A stretch of DNA of 64,000 nucleotides, taken from contig JBLDXI010000030.1 of the NCBI GenBank assembly GCA_047495785.1, forward strand, positions 186,001-250,000, in the 5' to 3' direction. The position numbers were made by a program, and so were the translations under genes. Position 1 is the stretch's first letter. Every line of letters begins with the position of its first letter. The notes under the pieces were generated by a model that saw only the letters and a program-made list of their open reading frames with translations, ran no database searches and was not told the origin of the DNA. Source of the stretch: Lepidodermella squamata (lineage: Eukaryota; Gastrotricha). Positions 60,601 through 64,000 of the stretch are shown piece after piece.

Positions 60601-61548
60601 CCTTTTGACTAACCCAAGCTCTAGCGAAATCCTATCTAAAAGCTCCACAAGCCCCCCATGAAAAGCTCAGAGCTCATAGTTTCTTTAGTGCTTGATTGGC
60701 TTAGCTGTTTTATTTACAAATATATTCCTTTTCAGATGATAATGATGAACAGTACGAATGACCTGTACATGAACAACAAATCTCTGCAGATTGGTAGTAA
60801 CATTCAAATTCAATATTATCCGCACACGCCAAATCGAACAATGTATTTCTACTGGAACAGGCTGCATATTTTGCATTCAAAATGCACCATCGATTTATCT
60901 AATTTCCCTTATGATCGCCAATGGTGCGATTTCCACTTTGCAATACGTGACCCAGCCGCGTTCGTCACTTTTCTCTTCGCGACAATGACTCAAGAAGATA
61001 CTGTTGACGAAAGAGGCATTTGGACGCTAGTCGGGGCTTACAACGAATCCGGTATTATGGACTCGCCAACCTTCAAAAATGGCAAATCTAGCTATGCAAT
61101 GTTTAGGTTGGAATTTGAACGAAGTCCGACATTTTATATCCTGTCGATTCTCGCTCCATGCCAAATTTTGATGATCATGGTAATCGGCAGTTTTATGATA
61201 CCTCCCGCTAGCAAGGAAAGGCCTGGCTATACAGCAACGATTCTGTTAGCTTTTGTTTTCGCCCAGGCCCAGGTTGCGCGGCGAGTGCCTCACACCCCGC
61301 AGCGGATCAATTTTGTCGATTTGCTCCTGCTTAAAAGCCTTTTAACCGCAATTGTGACAATTTACTACCTTGTTGTGGCGTGCCTTTTGAAGGTTAAACT
61401 GAACGACCAGCCTTTGAGAAGGCGGACGTGTTTGTTTGGGAAGAGTGCAAGCATATCCGTACTTCGCTTAGCTGATTTGATAATGTGCACTCTCTCGTTA
61501 GTAATCTACATATGTCTAACCGCCCGTTATATGACGGTTGTGATGTGA
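57649..61548 (+). CDS. pLGIC with duplicated beta-rich ectodomain and Ser/Thr-rich linker, copy 2
   Basis: Six exons: 57649-57906, 57974-58106, 58165-58397, 58476-59034, 59091-60439 and 60736-61548, giving 1,114 residues. Exons 3, 4 and 6 have exactly the lengths of copy 1 (233, 559, 813 nt). I chose the ATG at 57649 (MKELLFSIASLSLWFELCLA) for its signal peptide. It has the same doubled module, a shorter Ser/Thr linker built on four 31-residue repeats, and a pLGIC with Cys-loop CTIDLSNFPYDRQWC and M2 region ERPGYTATILLAFVFAQAQV. Start-to-start distance to copy 1 is 6,707 bases, a tandem duplication including the 5' flank. Intron 5 (60440-60735) carries telomere-like repeats. No inactivating change was seen. 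Confidence 0.78.
59690..60060 (+). repeat. 93-bp coding minisatellite, four units
   Basis: Markers (A)ATGGCCCT / ATGACCCT / ATGACCCT / CAGGCCCT fall at 59717, 59810, 59903 and 59996, a constant 93-base period. Each unit encodes a Ser/Thr-rich 31-residue repeat (PSTSSSPQM, GSTESSSTVKPSS). Copy 1 lacks this periodicity. Confidence 0.75.
60484..60514 (+). repeat. Telomere-like (CCCTAA)n tract inside an intron
   Basis: CTTAACCCTAACCCTAATCC followed by TAGCCCTAATGG, then looser AACCCAACC/TTAACC variants to about 60600. It lies in intron 5 of channel copy 2 and is absent from the shorter intron of copy 1. Confidence 0.6.
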
Positions 61549-62287
61549 AAAATTGAAAAATACTGGAAATGTGAATAAAATATCACTGAGATACATTTGC
61601 GACTGTACACAAGAAAGAGACTAGAAAAGTCGCGCTAAGTTGAGATGAGTCACAATCGGAAAAATAATGCTAACATTCGGCAAACCATGATAAATCTTTT
61701 CCTGCGGACGGTCTCATTATTTCGCAAGTCCAGATGCAGCAACCGGCAGCAAATGTTGACCTTTATTTAGAGAGACATTTCGGCTTGTATGGTTGGAAAC
61801 TGCATTTTTGTTTGTAATACCGATAAGTAAGAGATTAATATGAACTATGTCATTTCATGCGTAGCAAACTGTGTCTCCGTTTATTTGTGAAATGAACTCT
61901 TTATGCGCTCTCCTTGTCGGTATTTATAAATGTTATCAGTGCTTAAAATAGTCAGAACATTGTTTCGCAATTTCTTTTCTTTGGTTATTCATGATTCTTG
62001 AGCTTTGCAAAAGTCGGAGCGAGTCCTCTATCATTCTATCTAATTCGAAACTATCGATTCAGATGCTCAAACATGATGTTATGTCGGATACTCGGCGGCG
62101 ATATGACGTCGTTTCTATGACCTATGAAAGATTCCAAGCACAAAGAATTGCTGATAAAACATTGTGCAGACTAAGTATAGAGCAGTGTTGAACAATTTTA
62201 ATATCCGCACAAATAAACTGGCAATTTTGTACGTCAAACATTTTTGAATTATGTTCACGATAATCATAACATGAGCATTGATGAAAA
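61549..62287. other. Intergenic, nothing recognised
   Basis: Between channel copy 2 and the next CUB/EGF gene. Beyond the polyadenylation signal, no gene or repeat was identified. Confidence 0.4.
61574..61579 (+). terminator. AATAAA polyadenylation signal of channel copy 2
   Basis: 26 bases past the stop codon at 61548. Confidence 0.6.
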
Positions 62288-64000
62288 ATGAAAATGGATA
62301 TCCTAGCTTTTATGACCATTCTTTTGGGTGTTTACATAGTTTCCGCGCAAGTTTGTACGAACAAAAACGGCTGTCCAACTGTACAGTCGGAAGGTAACTT
62401 GACTTTTCAATCTTGAGTTCAGTTTTATGCTTTCGGTTCCAATAGATCCACCACCGACGTCCTCAAGCGCTACAACAGTAGAAAATGCAACCACTGTGCT
62501 GTCGTCAATACAAAATGAATCTTCAGCTCAAGACGCTACCACTCAGTCATCGACAAGTGGTAACGTTACAGATACCGGAGGATACACTACCCAGCAGATG
62601 ACTACGATGGACGAATCTACCGCTGTTGAATGGACAACAGGACCGGAATCTTCGACCGAAGGATACACCACTCAGCGTATGACCACAACAGACGCACCCA
62701 TCACATTAGAACCGACAACTGAAACTACAACAACGCAGCAGCCACCGACACAGAAACCCGCATCTTGTGAGCCTATCAGAACATTCGGTGGCAATCATAG
62801 TGTGCTAACAGATGCTGATCGAATTTATATCAAGCCATACTACGCAGATGCCAATTTGACTCACGGCTCAGTCATCATTGTTGAATGTCCCTGGTATGCC
62901 GGACCTACGACTAATCACACGTGTAATGCAGGAGTTTGGCAACCGCCACCTAGACCAACATGCTATCCCGGTCAATGTGCGAATAAGGGCAACTACGACG
63001 GTAGCAAATGTTCCTGCGCGTGGGGCTTCATCGGATTCTACTGCGACATTCGTTAGTTTGAAAATTCTGGCTTTCTATTAACTGATTTTCCCGCATTATA
63101 GCTTCCCCGGGCGATTATTCTTGCTTGAACGGCGGCATTCGTAACGTCAACGGTCTATGCATTTGCCCACAGAGTGTTCACGGCCCGAACTGTCAGTTCA
63201 GAGGAGGGGTACGCGTTGATACCAGTTTTGGAGAAACCTGCGGAACAGAAGTTGTCGATCTGAGGCCGAAAAATATAGGCTCACCGTCTTATATTGAGAT
63301 CTATAATACAGTCAATACGACAAATTTGCAACCTGATGGTTTGCTGTGTCAGTGGATGGTTGAAACAGCATTTGGAAACTACCTTCAATTTTCGAACATA
63401 AGTCTTCAAGTTTTCTATTACTCGCTACCTGTCAATAACGGTAACTTTAGCCTGTAGTTCTACGGCCCGTACATATAGCCGGGCTATATATTTTTCTTAT
63501 AGCCACTGTGAGCATTCACGATACTGGCTATAGACCAACAGCACTTGAGATCGGAAGCTGGAATTCATGGCAATTAGTGCAGGACAACAGTTATTCTGCC
63601 TCCTCGAAAATGAACTCCTCACTTCTAGTTCTTCGATTACCGGATGGCTTCACGTGGGACTATGCGATTTCCTTTCACTTTCACGTTAACATCGAGGCCA
63701 GTTAGTTCATTCGATTTCTTTTGAATGAGAGTGAAGTCTTGCGAATTTCTTTTATCAGAGCCTACATCGGCAACTGGCATGCTGAATAATGGAGAAATAA
63801 AAGATTGCTCGGCGCTGACAGTCATCGATCAAAAAATTGATAACGAAATTATGTTGGAACAAGCATCTACGGCTTACAAGCCCTTAACGTTCTGTCAATG
63901 GAGAATTAAAGTTCCCTCCGACCGATTATTCGAGTATGTTACATTTCTCCGCTCAGAAATTGTAAATCATCTGGATGCAATTTGTTAGGTTCCGAATGAG
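62288..64000 (+). CDS. Mucin-Sushi-EGF-EGF-CUB protein (5' part; continues past window)
   Basis: Exons 62288-62393, 62446-63051, 63102-63440, 63503-63700 and 63759 to the edge, all joined in phase 1. Signal MDILAFMTILLGVYIVSA; a Thr-rich segment (GYTTQQMTTM, GYTTQRMTTT repeats); Sushi domain (CEPIRTFGG, ECPWYAGPTTNHTCNAGVW); EGF (CANKGNYDGSKCSCAWGFIG); EGF (CLNGGIRNVNGLCICPQSVH); CUB-like (CGTEVVDLRPKNIG, LLCQWMVETAFGNYLQFSN); and a second CUB-like (CSALTVIDQKI, LTFCQWRIKVPSDRL). Domain order and CUB style match the Sushi-EGF-CUB-pLGIC gene at 45.7 kb, with an added N-terminal mucin segment. A C-terminal channel is therefore plausible but lies outside the window. The last exon's 3' border is not determined. 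Confidence 0.7.

Overview
The window is animal nuclear DNA. Genes are split by short GT-AG introns, mostly 45-60 nt, and encode EGF, CUB and Sushi domains, seven-transmembrane receptors and pentameric ligand-gated ion channels (pLGIC, the Cys-loop receptors). Polyadenylation signals are AATAAA. The genome is compact and invertebrate-like, with many short-range tandem duplications and small DNA transposons. I cannot name the phylum from sequence alone.

Layout. 1-6.2 kb (minus): a gene made almost entirely of one-EGF-per-exon units, with a TTAA-flanked MITE in one intron. 7.0-14.7 kb (minus): a secreted ankyrin protein, an intronless class C (GABA-B/ANF-type) GPCR, two paralogous divergent 7TM receptors of three exons each, and a second ankyrin protein between them. 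15.3-28.2 kb: seven paralogous two-exon pLGIC genes (two plus, five minus). Three look damaged: a 1-nt frameshift, a TGA in place of a conserved Cys codon, and a lost splice acceptor. Two decayed fragments of class C GPCR lie between copies. 29.6-39.8 kb: a ~10.2 kb piggyBac-type element with TTAA-flanked inverted ends. It carries an intron-containing transposase with all three catalytic Asp and three other candidate genes, one resembling the Kar5/GEX1/Brambleberry nuclear-fusion family. 39.8-44.9 kb (plus): a decayed class C GPCR, then a near-complete one interrupted by a TA-flanked 1,555 bp insertion whose removal leaves the frame intact. 45.7-61.5 kb (plus): three large pLGIC genes with unusual ectodomains, one Sushi-EGF-CUB-mucin-pLGIC and a tandem pair with a duplicated lectin-like(?) module plus mucin-like linker plus pLGIC. 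62.3-64 kb (plus): the 5' part of another mucin-Sushi-EGF-CUB gene cut by the window edge.

How they may work together: almost all recognisable host genes encode secreted or cell-surface receptors in small, rapidly turning-over families (pLGIC, class C GPCR, orphan 7TM). This is the pattern expected of chemosensory or environment-sensing receptors, but that role is inference. The most unusual items are the channel subunits fused to adhesion-type ectodomains and the cargo-bearing piggyBac element. Exon joins were made by hand from GT-AG sites and reading-frame phase, and no transcript data were available.
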